Assembly: GCF_005082365.1 (NCBI RefSeq)
Contig: NZ_CP034900.1
Location: forward strand, 1-64,000
From: Buchnera aphidicola (Artemisaphis artemisicola)
GTDB lineage: Bacteria > Pseudomonadota > Gammaproteobacteria > Enterobacterales > Enterobacteriaceae
DNA: 64,000 nucleotides
Direction: 5' to 3'
Shown: positions 1-15,024 of the stretch, one piece after another
How positions within the stretch are numbered: position 1 is the stretch's first letter
Layout: each line of letters starts with the position of its first letter
Position numbers and translations under genes: made by a program
Notes under the pieces: generated by a model
Databases searched by the model: none
Seen by the model: the letters and a program-made list of their open reading frames with translations, nothing else
Told to the model about the DNA's origin: nothing

Positions 1-192
1 CCACAGATTTTCTTTGCACTAATAATAATAATTAATATTATTATATTTTTTATTTTTTTAAACTAGATTTAAAAGAAAATAATAAATATCTTTTTTTTTT
101 AATATCTTATTTTTAATCTTAACATGTGTTATCTTTAATTAAATGTTAATATTATTACAAATAATTTTGAATTTTTTTAAAAAGGTTTTAAT
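1..192. other. oriC: Candidate oriC edge (AT-rich unwinding region) upstream of mnmG
   Basis: This gene-free AT-rich stretch lies directly upstream of mnmG, where E. coli has the left side of oriC. Four ATCTT-containing repeats begin near 87, 103, 115 and 130. The first (87-99, TATCTTTTTTTTT) fits the E. coli 13-mer consensus GATCTNTTNTTTT at all but the first base, and the second fits less well. The window opens with CCACAG, the end of a DnaA box of the TTATCCACA type if the preceding bases, which are outside the window, are TTAT. At this base composition T-rich matches arise easily, so the assignment is an inference from position plus repeat spacing. Confidence 0.45.
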
Positions 193-2082
193 ATGTCAAA
201 TTTAAAAAATTTTGATGTAATTGTTATTGGAGCTGGACATGCTGGTACGGAAGCAGCTACGGCTTCTTCAAGAATGGGTTGTAAAACATTATTATTAACT
301 CAAAAAATGACAGATTTGGGTGTTTTATCTTGTAATCCAGCTATTGGAGGGATAGGAAAAAGTCATTTAGTCAAAGAAATAGATGCATTAGGTGGAATTA
401 TGGCTGAAGCTATTGATCATTCAGGGATTCAGTTTAGAATATTAAATTCGAAAAAAGGTCCTGCGGTAAGATCTACTAGAGCTCAAGCTGACAGAATCTT
501 ATATCATAAAACTATAAAAAAAATATTACAAAAACAAAATAATTTGTCTATTTTAGAAGAAGAGGTTAAAGATCTTATTTTTAAAAATTATATTGTTTCA
601 GGCGTTTTGACAAAAAACGAAACGTGTTTTTATTCTAGATCAGTTGTATTAGCAACAGGTACTTTTTTAGGTGGTAAGATTCATATAGGACTAACCAGTT
701 ATTCAGCTGGGAGGATGGGAGATAAATCTTCTATAGATTTATCTTTTCGTCTAAGAGATTTATCTTTAAAGGTTAATAGATTGAAAACAGGAACTCCACC
801 TAGAATCGATGTTAATACTATTAATTTTGATAATTTATTTGTACAACACGGAGATATTCCAGTTCCAGTTTTTTCGTTTATGGGAAATGTTTCAAATCAT
901 CCTAAACAAATTCCATGTTATCTTACACATACCAATGAAAAAACACACGAAATAATACGTAATAATTTAAATAAAAGTCCTATATATACAGGCTTTTTAA
1001 AAGGTTTAGGACCTCGTTATTGTCCATCTATTGAAGATAAAGTTGTTAGGTTTTCTGATAAAAAATCACATCAAGTTTTTTTAGAACCAGAAGGATTATC
1101 TAGTATTAAAATATATCCTAATGGTATTTCTACTAGTCTTCCATTGGATATTCAACAAAAAATAGTTGCATCTATTAAAGGTTTAGAATTTGCTAAAATT
1201 ATAAGTCCAGGATACGCTATTGAATATGATTTTTTTGATCCAAAAGATTTGAACTTGACTTTAGAAAGCAAGTTGATTAAAGGATTGTTTTTTGCTGGTC
1301 AAATTAATGGGACAACTGGTTATGAAGAAGCAGCTTCTCAAGGATTGTTGGCGGGTTTAAATGCAGCATTAAATGCTATGAATGCTGGAAGTTGGTTTCC
1401 CAGACGAGATCAAGCATATTTAGGCGTTTTAATAGATGATTTAACTACACAAGGCACACAAGAACCATATCGAATGTTTACTTCTCGTGCTGAGTATCGA
1501 TTAACTTTAAGAGAGGATAATGCAGATTTACGTTTAACAGAAATTGGACGAAAATTTGGTTTAGTAAATGATTTAAGATGGGCGCGTTATAATCAAAAAG
1601 TATTAAATATAAAAACAGAAATGAATCGTTTAAAAGCAATAAAAATACATCCTAAGTCCATTGATGCTAATGTTTTAAAAGAGTTATATAATTTCAATTC
1701 TATTAAAGAAATAAATTTAATTGATTTATTAAAACGACCAGAGATGACATATAAAAAATTACAATCTTTAAATTTTGTAAAATCAGGAATTTCTGATCTA
1801 GAAGCTATAGAACAAATAGAAAATGAAATTAAATATTCTGGTTATATTAAAAGACAATTAGAAGAAATTAATCGACATCTCAAAAACGAAAATACTTTTT
1901 TATCACCAACTTGTGATTATAATAAGATCAAGGGTTTATCTTATGAAGCAGCTACAAAATTAAATCAACATAAACCTTTTTCTATTGGTCAAGCATCACG
2001 TATTTCTGGGATCACACCTGCTTCTATTTCGATTTTATTGATTTATTTAAAAAAAAAATTTTATAAAGATCTTCTATCTTAG
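193..2082 (+). CDS. mnmG: tRNA uridine-5-carboxymethylaminomethyl modification enzyme MnmG (GidA)
   Basis: MnmG is the FAD-dependent partner of MnmE. Together they install the cmnm5 group on U34 of tRNAs reading split codon boxes. The N-terminus carries the dinucleotide-binding motif GAGHAG (residues 13-18), followed by the family signature [12 protein letters not shown] near 47-58. The [11 protein letters not shown] segment with the conserved cysteine and the second family motif GYEEAASQG are also present. Length is 629 residues, as in E. coli. The ATG is preceded by an AAAGG ribosome-binding site. The partner mnmE lies at 16704. A run of ten A at 2049-2058 falls in frame near the C-terminus. 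Confidence 0.98.
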   Translation: MSNLKNFDVIVIGAGHAGTEAATASSRMGCKTLLLTQKMTDLGVLSCNPAIGGIGKSHLVKEIDALGGIMAEAIDHSGIQFRILNSKKGPAVRSTRAQADRILYHKTIKKILQKQNNLSILEEEVKDLIFKNYIVSGVLTKNETCFYSRSVVLATGTFLGGKIHIGLTSYSAGRMGDKSSIDLSFRLRDLSLKVNRLKTGTPPRIDVNTINFDNLFVQHGDIPVPVFSFMGNVSNHPKQIPCYLTHTNEKTHEIIRNNLNKSPIYTGFLKGLGPRYCPSIEDKVVRFSDKKSHQVFLEPEGLSSIKIYPNGISTSLPLDIQQKIVASIKGLEFAKIISPGYAIEYDFFDPKDLNLTLESKLIKGLFFAGQINGTTGYEEAASQGLLAGLNAALNAMNAGSWFPRRDQAYLGVLIDDLTTQGTQEPYRMFTSRAEYRLTLREDNADLRLTEIGRKFGLVNDLRWARYNQKVLNIKTEMNRLKAIKIHPKSIDANVLKELYNFNSIKEINLIDLLKRPEMTYKKLQSLNFVKSGISDLEAIEQIENEIKYSGYIKRQLEEINRHLKNENTFLSPTCDYNKIKGLSYEAATKLNQHKPFSIGQASRISGITPASISILLIYLKKKFYKDLLS

Positions 2083-2181
2083 ATATATTTTTTTTCATTT
2101 TAAAAATTAAGATTTGATTTTAATTTTTTTTTATTTAAAATACATAATAATTTTTATTCAATAATTTTTAAAAGCGACTGT

Positions 2182-2211
2182 TTGCTGAATTGGTTTTTTT
2201 CATTATATAAT
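2182..2211 (+). promoter_or_regulatory. Candidate sigma70 promoter of the atp operon
   Basis: A perfect TATAAT (2206-2211) sits 18 bp downstream of TTGCTG (2182-2187), 38 bp before the atpB start. The surrounding segment 2171-2192 is clearly richer in G and C than the rest of the mnmG-atpB spacer, which suggests selective retention. The -35 element matches only three of six consensus bases, so this is a candidate. Confidence 0.45.
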
Positions 2212-2242
2212 CTTTTTTAAAATTATAAAAAAATGAGAGTAA

Positions 2243-3070
<828 letters not shown>

Positions 3071-3084
3071 AATTTATTTTGTAA

Positions 3085-3348
<264 letters not shown>

Positions 3349-3396
3349 CTTTTTTACTTTAAAAAACGATATAGATTATTTTAAGATTTTAGAAAA

Positions 3397-3428
3397 AATC
3401 TTTACGTTTTTTAGATAACGTAAAGATT
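3397..3428 (+). promoter_or_regulatory. Strong stem-loop in the atpE-atpF spacer
   Basis: A perfect 12-bp inverted repeat, AATCTTTACGTT and AACGTAAAGATT, encloses an 8-nt loop. It sits inside the operon, about 50 nt after the atpE stop and 33 nt before the atpF start, and no T-run follows it. It is more likely an RNA processing or stability element than a full terminator. Such an element could raise atpE output relative to downstream genes, as the c-ring stoichiometry requires. The function is inferred. Confidence 0.6.
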
Positions 3429-3460
3429 AATTTATTATTTAATACACAAGGTTTATTACT

Positions 3461-3952
3461 GTGAATCTTAATGCAACAATTCTTGGACAGACTATTTCAT
3501 TTTTTTTATTTGTTTGGTTTTGTATGAAATATATTTGGCCGCCTATTATTTGTGCTATTGAAAATAGACAAAAAGAAATTAAAGAATCATTAATTAATGC
3601 AAAGCAAGCTCAAGATAAATTACATATTATTGAAAAAACTATAGATGAACAACTAAAAAAGGCTAAACAAAAAGCATCAAATATTTTAAATGAAGCACAT
3701 TCACAAAAGTTATTAATTTTAGAAGAAGCAAAAAAAAATGCTTTACTAGAAAGTAAAAAAATTATTATGCATGCTCAATCAGAAATCAACATTGAAATGA
3801 TACATGCAAGAAAAAAATTATTTAAAGAGATACTAGATTTATCTCTTGCTATAGCTGAAAAAGTAATCAAGAAAAATATTTCTAAAAATGAAAACAAGGA
3901 ATTAGTAGAACAATTAATTATTTCTTTATCAAAAGAAAAAAATTATAGGTAA
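3461..3952 (+). CDS. atpF: ATP synthase Fo subunit b
   Basis: This is the peripheral stalk subunit linking Fo to F1. The N-terminus MNLNATILGQ and the following hydrophobic anchor (about residues 8-27) match E. coli closely. A long charged helical region rich in Lys, Glu and Ala follows, as expected for the b dimer coiled coil. Length is 163 residues (E. coli 156). The start is GTG, preceded by AAGG. Its stop is 7 bp before atpH. Confidence 0.96.
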   Translation: MNLNATILGQTISFFLFVWFCMKYIWPPIICAIENRQKEIKESLINAKQAQDKLHIIEKTIDEQLKKAKQKASNILNEAHSQKLLILEEAKKNALLESKKIIMHAQSEINIEMIHARKKLFKEILDLSLAIAEKVIKKNISKNENKELVEQLIISLSKEKNYR

Positions 3953-3959
3953 AATTTTT

Positions 3960-4493
3960 ATGTCATTAGAAGATACTATTGCTAGACCTTATGCTAAAGC
4001 AATTTTTGAGACTGCTGTTGAAAATAATTCTATTGAAGAATGGAAAGATCTTTTAATTTTTATTAGTAAAATATCCTCTTATAAAAAAATGAAAAATTTT
4101 TTATCTGGTTCTCTTTCTTCAAAATATTTATCAAAAGTTTTTATTGAAGTTAGTAAAGACATGGTTACTAAAAATTCAATAAATTTTATAAAATTATTAG
4201 CAGAAAATCAACGTTTTAAAATATCAAAAAATATATTAAAAAAATTTTTGCAATTAGAAGCATGTTATAAAAATATTATAGTTGTTGAATTAAAATCAGG
4301 ATCACCTTTAAAAGATTGGCAATTTAAATATATAAAAGAAAAGTTAGAACAATTTTTTTCTAGAAAAATTAAATTCGTTTGTAAAAGAGATGCTGATATA
4401 ATTGATGGTATAATTGTAAAAATTAACGATACAGTTTTTGATTTATCTGTTCAAAATTATCTTAAACAATTATCTAGTGTTTTAAAGTTTTAA
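3960..4493 (+). CDS. atpH: ATP synthase F1 subunit delta
   Basis: This subunit caps the alpha3beta3 hexamer and holds the peripheral stalk. The protein has 177 residues, the same as E. coli. The N-terminal motif ARPYAKAIFE is the family hallmark; the C-terminal half is more divergent, as usual for delta. Its ribosome-binding site overlaps the end of atpF, suggesting translational coupling. Confidence 0.96.
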   Translation: MSLEDTIARPYAKAIFETAVENNSIEEWKDLLIFISKISSYKKMKNFLSGSLSSKYLSKVFIEVSKDMVTKNSINFIKLLAENQRFKISKNILKKFLQLEACYKNIIVVELKSGSPLKDWQFKYIKEKLEQFFSRKIKFVCKRDADIIDGIIVKINDTVFDLSVQNYLKQLSSVLKF

Positions 4494-4512
4494 ATTTTTA
4501 AGAGAATAATAT

Positions 4513-6057
4513 ATGCGATTAAATTCTACAGAAATTAGTAAATTAATTAAAGAAAGAATAGCTCACTTTGAAGTATTTAATCAGTCATATAATGAAGGTC
4601 TAATTATTTCTGTTAGTGATGGTATTATAAGAATTAATGGTCTTTCTAACGTTATGTTAGGAGAAATGATTTTACTTCCTAATGATCAATATGCTATTGC
4701 TTTAAATATAGAAAGAGATACAGTAGGGGCAGTAGTTATGGGTCCTTATATTAATATTTCTGAAAATACTAAAGTTCAATGTACAGGCAGAATTTTAGAA
4801 GTTCCAGTAGGAGATAATTTATTAGGTCGAGTAGTGAATGCATTAGGCTCTCCTATAGATGGCAAAGAAGCCATAAAAAATCATATTTATTATCCAGTAG
4901 AAACAGAAGCACCAGGAGTCATCGAACGTCAATCAATTGATGAACCAATACAAACTGGTTACAAAATTATAGACTCTATGATTCCTATTGGTAGAGGACA
5001 ACGTGAACTAATTATTGGTGATAGACAAACAGGAAAAACCGCTCTTGCAATTGATACTATTATCAACCAAAAAAAAACTGGTATTAAGTGTATTTATGTT
5101 GCTATTGGACAAAAACTTTCAACAATTATTAATGTTGTTAAAAAGTTAGAAGAGAATAATGCTTTATCAAATACCGTCATAGTAGTTGCATCTGCTTCTG
5201 AAGCAGCAGCTTTACAATACTTAGCACCTTATTCTGGTTGTGCAATGGCAGAATATTTTCGTAATCAAGGACAAAACGCTTTAATTGTTTACGATGATTT
5301 ATCTAAACATGCAATAGCTTATCGTCAAATTTCCTTATTACTACGCAGACCTCCTGGCAGAGAGGCTTTTCCTGGAGATATATTTTATCTTCATTCTCGT
5401 TTACTAGAAAGAGCATCTCGTGTTTCTGTAGAATTTATAAAAAAGATTACTAAGAACAAAATTATTGGGAAAACAGGTTCTATTACTGCTTTGCCTATAA
5501 TTGAAACACAATCTGGAGATGTTTCTGCATTTGTTCCTACTAATGTGATTTCTATTACTGATGGTCAAATTTTTTTAGAATCAAGTTTATTTAATTCTGG
5601 TATTCGTCCTGCTGTAAATCCTGGTATATCTGTATCTCGTGTAGGTAGTGCTGCACAAAGTAATATTATTAAAAAATTATCTTCTGGTATTCGTACAGCA
5701 TTAGCACAATTTCAAGAATTAGCAGCTTTTTCTCAATTTTCATCTGATTTAGATGATGCAACGAAAAAACAATTAGATTACGGTCAAAAAATCACAGAAC
5801 TATTAAAGCAAAAACAATACTCTCCCATGTCTATATCTGAACAAGCTCTAATATTGTTTATTGCGGAAAATAATTCTTTGGAAAACATTCCTGTTTATGA
5901 GATTATTAGATTTGAAAGTGAAATATTACTGTATGCTAAGAATTATTTTTCTAAAATAATGAAAAATATTGATAAAGAAAAAATTTTTGATATTTCTATA
6001 GAAAAAGAATTTACAGAATTAATTGCTAATTTTAAAAAAAATCAATTTTTAATATAA
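4513..6057 (+). CDS. atpA: ATP synthase F1 subunit alpha
   Basis: This is the non-catalytic nucleotide-binding subunit of F1. The Walker A motif GDRQTGKT is at residues 169-176, the same numbering as E. coli. The signature around [17 protein letters not shown] is intact, including the arginine that contacts the catalytic site. Length is 514 residues (E. coli 513). An AGAG-type ribosome-binding site precedes the ATG. Confidence 0.98.
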   Translation: MRLNSTEISKLIKERIAHFEVFNQSYNEGLIISVSDGIIRINGLSNVMLGEMILLPNDQYAIALNIERDTVGAVVMGPYINISENTKVQCTGRILEVPVGDNLLGRVVNALGSPIDGKEAIKNHIYYPVETEAPGVIERQSIDEPIQTGYKIIDSMIPIGRGQRELIIGDRQTGKTALAIDTIINQKKTGIKCIYVAIGQKLSTIINVVKKLEENNALSNTVIVVASASEAAALQYLAPYSGCAMAEYFRNQGQNALIVYDDLSKHAIAYRQISLLLRRPPGREAFPGDIFYLHSRLLERASRVSVEFIKKITKNKIIGKTGSITALPIIETQSGDVSAFVPTNVISITDGQIFLESSLFNSGIRPAVNPGISVSRVGSAAQSNIIKKLSSGIRTALAQFQELAAFSQFSSDLDDATKKQLDYGQKITELLKQKQYSPMSISEQALILFIAENNSLENIPVYEIIRFESEILLYAKNYFSKIMKNIDKEKIFDISIEKEFTELIANFKKNQFLI

Positions 6058-6081
6058 TTATTTAATAGAAAAGAGATACTA

Positions 6082-6954
6082 GTGGCTAGTACAAAAGAGA
6101 TAAGAAATCAAATCAGTAGTGTAATTAATACAAAAAAAATTACTAAAGCAATGGAAATGGTTGCAGTTTCTAAAATGAGAAAAACTGAATTAAAAATGAG
6201 ATCTGGAAGACCATATGCTGATACTATCAGAAAAGTAATTAATCATGTTGTGCAAGGAAATCTAGAATATAAACATAGTTATTTAGAAAATAGAAAAATT
6301 ACACGGATAGGAATTATTATTATATCTACTGATAGAGGATTATGCGGAAGTTTAAATACTAATCTTTTTAAACAAGTACTACTTAAAATGCAAAATTTTG
6401 CTAGACTTAATGTTCCATGTGATTTGATATTATTTGGTTTGAAAAGTTTATCTGTATTTAAATTGTGTACAAGTAATATTCTTGCACAAGTAACTAATTT
6501 AGGAGAATATCCTAACATATTAGAATTAATTGATCCTGTTAAAATTATTTTAGAAAGATATCAATCTAAAAAAATTGATAAAATTTTTATTGCCTATAAT
6601 AAATTTTATAATAAAATGTTGCAGAAACCTAAAATTGTTCAATTACTTCCTTTATCAAATACTGATGTTATAAATCCTAAAAGTAAAAATTGGGATTATT
6701 TGTATGAACCTGAATCTAAGTTGATTTTAGATACTCTATTTAATAGATATATTGAATCTCAAATATATCAAAGTATATTAGAAAATATAGCAAGTGAACA
6801 AGCTGCTCGCATGATGGCAATGAAAATAGCTACAGATAATAGTAGTAATCGTATTAAAGAATTGCAATTAATTTATAACAAAGTTCGACAGAGTAATATT
6901 ACTCAAGAATTAACTGAAATTGTTTCAGGCGCATCTGCAGTTTCACTTGATTAA
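6082..6954 (+). CDS. atpG: ATP synthase F1 subunit gamma
   Basis: This is the central rotor shaft of F1. The N-terminal helix with ITKAMEMVAVSKMRK and the C-terminal helix with ASEQAARMMAMK and ITQELTEIVSGASAV are the conserved coiled-coil pair. The protein has 290 residues (E. coli 287). Translation starts at GTG with AAAAGAG upstream, giving MASTKEIRNQ, which lines up with E. coli MAGAKEIRSK. The middle of the protein is the divergent part, as in other family members. Confidence 0.97.
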   Translation: MASTKEIRNQISSVINTKKITKAMEMVAVSKMRKTELKMRSGRPYADTIRKVINHVVQGNLEYKHSYLENRKITRIGIIIISTDRGLCGSLNTNLFKQVLLKMQNFARLNVPCDLILFGLKSLSVFKLCTSNILAQVTNLGEYPNILELIDPVKIILERYQSKKIDKIFIAYNKFYNKMLQKPKIVQLLPLSNTDVINPKSKNWDYLYEPESKLILDTLFNRYIESQIYQSILENIASEQAARMMAMKIATDNSSNRIKELQLIYNKVRQSNITQELTEIVSGASAVSLD

Positions 6955-8370
<1,416 letters not shown>

Positions 8371-8393
8371 TTTTAAAATATTTGGACATATCT

Positions 8394-8807
8394 ATGAATT
8401 TTTATTTAGACGTAGTTAGTTTAAAAAAATCTATATTTTCTGGTCTTGTAAAAAAAATACGTGTATCTGGAAGTGAAGGTGAACTTGGCATTTATCCTGG
8501 ACACACTCAATTATTAAGTATAATTAAACCTGGTTTAATATATATTTCTCATATAAATAACAAAAAAGAATATATTTATATATCAGGAGGAATCTTAGAA
8601 GTGCAGCCTAATATTGTATCTATTTTAGCTGATGTAGCAATTCATGCTATCGATTTAAATCGAGAATATATTTTAAAAGAAAAACAAAATGCTGAAGAAA
8701 ATATTAAAAATGAAAATACAGAAATAGAGAAAAAAAATATTTTATTAAAAATTTCTCAAGAAATAGCTAAACTGCGTGTTCTTGAAATTATGGATAAATT
8801 TAAATGA
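8394..8807 (+). CDS. atpC: ATP synthase F1 subunit epsilon
   Basis: This subunit transmits torque and inhibits ATP hydrolysis. The beta-sandwich motifs [18 protein letters not shown] and [17 protein letters not shown] are clear, followed by the C-terminal helical hairpin. I took the ATG at 8394 (137 residues), giving [10 protein letters not shown] against E. coli MAMTYHLDVVSA. The in-frame TTG at 8382 overlaps the likely GGA ribosome-binding site and would add four unmatched residues. Confidence 0.95.
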   Translation: MNFYLDVVSLKKSIFSGLVKKIRVSGSEGELGIYPGHTQLLSIIKPGLIYISHINNKKEYIYISGGILEVQPNIVSILADVAIHAIDLNREYILKEKQNAEENIKNENTEIEKKNILLKISQEIAKLRVLEIMDKFK

Positions 8808-8820
8808 AAAATCATATTTC

Positions 8821-8841
8821 GCGGCTGGTTTTTCCTGCCGC
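8821..8841 (+). terminator. GC-rich hairpin ending the atp operon
   Basis: GCGGC and GCCGC pair, extended by GG/CC across one T-T mismatch, around a T5 loop. It stands out as almost the only GC-rich stretch in the convergent atpC-gyrB spacer. No clear T-run follows on either strand, so it may act as a bidirectional pause or an mRNA 3' end stabiliser. Confidence 0.5.
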
Positions 8842-8865
8842 AATTGTAAGATGTTTAAAATATTT

Positions 8866-11298
<2,433 letters not shown>

Positions 11299-11354
11299 TT
11301 AAATTAAAAAACACTAATTTTAGTAGATTCTTTTTATAAGAAAAGAATAATATG

Positions 11355-11376
11355 TTAATAATTTTTAGATTATTAA
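11355..11376 (-). terminator. AT-only hairpin after dnaN
   Basis: TTAATAAT and ATTATTAA form a perfect 8-bp stem with a 6-nt loop, starting 27 nt after the dnaN stop on the minus strand. No G or C is in the stem and the following T-richness is modest. It may mark the 3' end of dnaA-dnaN mRNA where recF has been lost, but chance is a real alternative at this composition. Confidence 0.3.
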
Positions 11377-11402
11377 TTTTATATAATAGAATTTTAAAAA
11401 TT

Positions 11403-12503
11403 TTAGCGTTTTAGCAACATTACTACATATATTGTTGAAGTATCATTTTCCGCTTCTATTTGTATAGAACTGTTCATGTTATTAACATATAGCAATATAT
11501 TTTCACTAGTAATAGAATTTAAAACATCTAATACATAATAAACATTAATTGATATTTCTATATTTTCACCAGAATAATTTATATTGAATGTATCTTGGAC
11601 TATTTCTTCTTCTTGATTATCAGATAATACTTTAAATTGATTATTTTTAATATGTATTTCTACTCCACAAAATTTTTCATTTGATAAAATTGCAGCACGT
11701 AATAAAGATTGTTTTAGCAATTTATTTTTAAAAATAATAGGATTATGTTTTGTTTTAAGTAAAACACTTTTATAATCAGGATATTGTCCTTCAATCAATT
11801 GTGCTGTAAAAATTAATTTTTCTATATATATTCTAATATTGTTTTTTCCAATCAAAATACGTATTTTTTGTTCTGAAACACTTAATAATCTATGTAATTC
11901 AAGAACTCCTTTTCTTGGAATAACTATTGAAAAAGGAAGAATTTTCTCTTTTAAAAGAGTACATGACATGCTTAAACGGTATCCATCTGTAGCAACTACA
12001 GAAAGAATTTCTCTCTTATTTTCAAATAGCATACCATTAAGGTAATATCGTACATCTTGTTTCCCCATTGAAAATTGTGTTTTTTCAATCATTTTTTTTA
12101 AAATATTTGAAGATATATAAAGTTCTGAAATATGAATAAAATTATTATGATTTGGAAAATTATCAGAAGGTAAAGTAGCTAATATATATTTACTATTATC
12201 AGAAATAATGTGAAGTTTGTTTTTTTTTAATTGTATTTCAATTTCTGATGATTCTAATGCATTTCGACAAATATCTAAAAGTTTACGACCAGAAATTGTT
12301 ATAGCACCAGATGTATATTCATTTAGCATGTTGATATTAGATATTAATTCTATTTCTAAATTTGTTGCTGTTAATGATAAAATTCCATTTTTAATTGTAA
12401 TTAGTATATTTTCTAAGATAGGGAAAGAAGTATTTTTTATAAGTAAACGATTTATTTTTTGTAAATGTTTAATTAAAATAGTGTTTTTAATATTAAATTT
12501 CAT
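11403..12503 (-). CDS. dnaN: DNA polymerase III sliding clamp (beta subunit)
   Basis: This is the ring-shaped processivity clamp of replicative polymerase. The protein has 366 residues, identical in length to E. coli. It shows the three-fold repeat architecture; TDGYRLSMS marks the middle domain and YVVMLLKR the C-terminus that forms part of the partner-binding pocket. The start lies 4 bp after the dnaA stop, so the two genes are translated from one mRNA, as in E. coli. Confidence 0.97.
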   Translation of the reverse strand: MKFNIKNTILIKHLQKINRLLIKNTSFPILENILITIKNGILSLTATNLEIELISNINMLNEYTSGAITISGRKLLDICRNALESSEIEIQLKKNKLHIISDNSKYILATLPSDNFPNHNNFIHISELYISSNILKKMIEKTQFSMGKQDVRYYLNGMLFENKREILSVVATDGYRLSMSCTLLKEKILPFSIVIPRKGVLELHRLLSVSEQKIRILIGKNNIRIYIEKLIFTAQLIEGQYPDYKSVLLKTKHNPIIFKNKLLKQSLLRAAILSNEKFCGVEIHIKNNQFKVLSDNQEEEIVQDTFNINYSGENIEISINVYYVLDVLNSITSENILLYVNNMNSSIQIEAENDTSTIYVVMLLKR

Positions 12504-12507
12504 ATAA

Positions 12508-13872
12508 TCACATTGATAAAGTTTGAATTAAAATTGAAAAATCTTTTTTAACATCGTGACTTTCTTTTCGTAATTGCTTGATTTTACGACATGCATGCAG
12601 TACTGTTGTATGATCTCGTCCACTAAATGCATTTCCAATTTCAGGAAGACTATAATTAGTTAATTTTTTTGCTACTGCCATAGCCATTTGTCTTGGACGA
12701 GCTATTGATCGTGAACGTCTTTTAGATAACAAGTCGGAAACTTTAATTTTATAATAATCTGCTACTGTTTTTTGAATATTGTCAATTGTAATAATTTTAT
12801 TTTGTAAAGCAAGTATATCTTGAAGTGCTTCACGAACAAAATCTATAGTAATAGTACAATGAGCAAATCGAGAATTAACAATAACTCGATTAAGAGCTCC
12901 TTCTAATTCACGAACGTTAGAACGTAAATGTTTAGCAATAAAAAGAGCTACTTCATTAGATAATACAATTTTATTTTCATCAGCTTTTTTAATGAGAATA
13001 GCTACGCGCGTTTCTAGTTCTGGAGGTTCTATGGAAACTGTAAGACCCCAACCAAATCTTGATTTAAGACGTTCTTCAACACCATCTATTTCTTTAGGAT
13101 AACGATCAGAAGTTAAAATAATTTGTTGATTTCCTTCTAATAAAGAATTAAAAGTATGAAAAAATTCTTCTTGCGAACGTTCTTTATTTGCAAAAAATTG
13201 GATATCATCAATTAATAATGCATCAATAGAACGATAATATAATTTAAATTTTTCAATTGCATTATTTTGAAGGGCTTTTACCATATCTTGAACAAAACGT
13301 TCAGAATGCATATAAACAATTTTAATATCATATTTATATTCTAAAATTCCGTTACCAATAGCATGTAGTAAATGAGTTTTTCCTAGTCCTGTGCCACCAT
13401 ATAAAAATAATGGATTATAAGAGTTTCCAGGATTGTTAGCTACTTGAAATGCTGCAGCTCGTGCTAATTGGTTAGATTTTCCTTCTATAAAATTTTTGAA
13501 ATTATATTTTTTATTAATATTAGAACAATAAGATGTATTGTTAAAAATTGTTTTTTTGTTCAAGATTATTTTTTTGTGTTCATTTTTAGAACTATTTAAA
13601 ATATTTTTTTTAAATTTTTTTTCTTTATCATTTTTATATATTTCAAATTTTATTAATGGAATATTAGAACCACAAAAATCTTTTAGTATTTTTTTAAAAT
13701 AGATTAAGTACTTATCTTTTACCCAATCTAACACAAATTCATTTGGAGCGTATATTTTTAAAACATTATTGTTTAGTTTGGCTTTCAGAGAGCGTATCCA
13801 TATACTAAACTCTGTATTTGGTAGCTCATCTTGTAACCGGTCAAGACACTGTTTCCAAAGACAAAGTGACAC
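12508..13872 (-). CDS. dnaA: Chromosomal replication initiator DnaA
   Basis: DnaA is an AAA+ ATPase that binds DnaA boxes and unwinds oriC. Domain I begins [17 protein letters not shown]. The Walker A motif GGTGLGKTH and Walker [10 protein letters not shown] are intact, and the C-terminal domain IV has the DNA-binding signature [15 protein letters not shown] chose the GTG at 13872 (454 residues): it matches the E. coli GTG start and follows a GGAG ribosome-binding site. The upstream TTG at 13884 lies within that site. Its retention suggests DnaA-dependent origin firing, in line with the origin-like sequence at 1-192. Confidence 0.97.
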   Translation of the reverse strand: MSLCLWKQCLDRLQDELPNTEFSIWIRSLKAKLNNNVLKIYAPNEFVLDWVKDKYLIYFKKILKDFCGSNIPLIKFEIYKNDKEKKFKKNILNSSKNEHKKIILNKKTIFNNTSYCSNINKKYNFKNFIEGKSNQLARAAAFQVANNPGNSYNPLFLYGGTGLGKTHLLHAIGNGILEYKYDIKIVYMHSERFVQDMVKALQNNAIEKFKLYYRSIDALLIDDIQFFANKERSQEEFFHTFNSLLEGNQQIILTSDRYPKEIDGVEERLKSRFGWGLTVSIEPPELETRVAILIKKADENKIVLSNEVALFIAKHLRSNVRELEGALNRVIVNSRFAHCTITIDFVREALQDILALQNKIITIDNIQKTVADYYKIKVSDLLSKRRSRSIARPRQMAMAVAKKLTNYSLPEIGNAFSGRDHTTVLHACRKIKQLRKESHDVKKDFSILIQTLSM

Positions 13873-14317
13873 GGTAGACTCCAAGCGAACAAAATTGATA
13901 AAATTTGGAAAATTGTTTTTTTATATGTTCATTTTGATATATGTAATTTACATAAAAGTATTTATATAAAATTATATTTTTTTACGTTAAAAGTTATACA
14001 ATGTAAGGTTGGAGAGTATAACGAACAGGATTCAATATATTATTGAAATATTTTATTTATTTTAAGAAGTGATTATGAAATATATTATTATCTTTATAAA
14101 TGAAAATATATTTATCATAATAGAATATAAAATTAAAAATATTTTTTAGATAAGTCAATTATAAATTTATGTTTTTTAATTGATATTATTAATAATAATT
14201 TTTATATTAGATTATTTCAGTAAAGTTCATTGACTATATCTTTGAGAATAATTACTCTTAGTAATAATAATAACATTTTACATAACGTGTAATATAAAAT
14301 AATTAGGGAATATTAAA
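13873..14317. promoter_or_regulatory. Divergent dnaA / rpmH promoter region
   Basis: This 445-bp gene-free spacer must drive both dnaA (minus) and rpmH (plus). On the plus strand TTGACT (14230-14235) with a 17-bp spacer to TACTCT (14253-14258) is a moderate rpmH promoter candidate. A 7-bp inverted repeat, GTTATAC (13993-13999) and GTATAAC (14016-14022), flanks a G-rich segment, the only one in the spacer. No exact DnaA box was seen. Confidence 0.4.
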
Positions 14318-14461
14318 ATGAAACGAACTTTTCAACCATCGATATTAAAACGTAATCGTTCGCATGGATTTAGAATTCGTATGTCAACAAAAAATGGTCG
14401 TTATATTTTATCACGTAGACGTGCTAAATTAAGAACACGTTTAACTGTTTCTAGTAAATAG
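14318..14461 (+). CDS. rpmH: 50S ribosomal protein L34
   Basis: L34 is a 47-residue, very basic protein of the large subunit. The sequence begins [19 protein letters not shown] and continues with the conserved [17 protein letters not shown], essentially the E. coli protein (46 residues) with one extra residue near the C-terminus. TTAGGGA upstream serves as ribosome-binding site. The stop is 13 bp before rnpA, the usual rpmH-rnpA operon. Confidence 0.98.
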   Translation: MKRTFQPSILKRNRSHGFRIRMSTKNGRYILSRRRAKLRTRLTVSSK

Positions 14462-14474
14462 CAGGTTAAATATT

Positions 14475-14822
14475 GTGTGCAATTATTGTTTTAAAAAAAA
14501 AATGCGATTATCAAATTCTATATATTTTCAGTATGTTTTTAAAAATCCCTTTAAAATAGATACTTTAGAAATTAGTGTCTTAGGACGTTCAAATTTATTA
14601 GAATATCCAAGATTAGGTCTTAGTATACCCCGTAAGAACATTAAATACGCTCATCATAGAAATTTAATTAAAAGACTAATTCGAGAGACTTTTCGTTTAT
14701 TACAGCATAAATTGATTTTAATGGATTATATAGTTATAGCAAAAAAGAATATTCTTCATTTTAATAATAAAAAATACACAATAAATATATTGAATGGTTT
14801 GTGGTCTAATTATTTTAAATAA
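14475..14822 (+). CDS. rnpA: Ribonuclease P protein component
   Basis: This protein cofactor of RNase P assists 5' maturation of tRNAs. The protein has 115 residues (E. coli 119) and starts at GTG. Recognisable motifs are the N-terminal MRLSNSIYFQYVF, the region LGLSIPRKNIKYAHHRN and the signature RNLIKRLIRETFR, close to the family RNRIKR motif. A run of ten A (14493-14502) lies in frame seven codons after the start, a possible slippage site. yidD, which follows rnpA in E. coli, is absent. Confidence 0.95.
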   Translation: MCNYCFKKKMRLSNSIYFQYVFKNPFKIDTLEISVLGRSNLLEYPRLGLSIPRKNIKYAHHRNLIKRLIRETFRLLQHKLILMDYIVIAKKNILHFNNKKYTINILNGLWSNYFK

Positions 14823-15024
14823 TTTTTATTTTAAAGAATTTTTTTTATTTTAAATTTAATAAATATTTTATAAAAAATTTATTTTTATATATTTTTCTTA
14901 TAATATATTGTTTTATTTTAATATAATTTAAATGATTTTTTATTAATTAAATTAATATTATTTTAATTATAGAAAATATAATTATTTTACCTTTAAATAT
15001 TAGAGATAAAAGTGAATATTAATT

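Noticed and set aside
13994-14002. DnaA-box-like TTATACAAT upstream of dnaA
   Set aside because: The last two defined bases differ from TTATNCACA, and such matches are frequent in AT-rich DNA.
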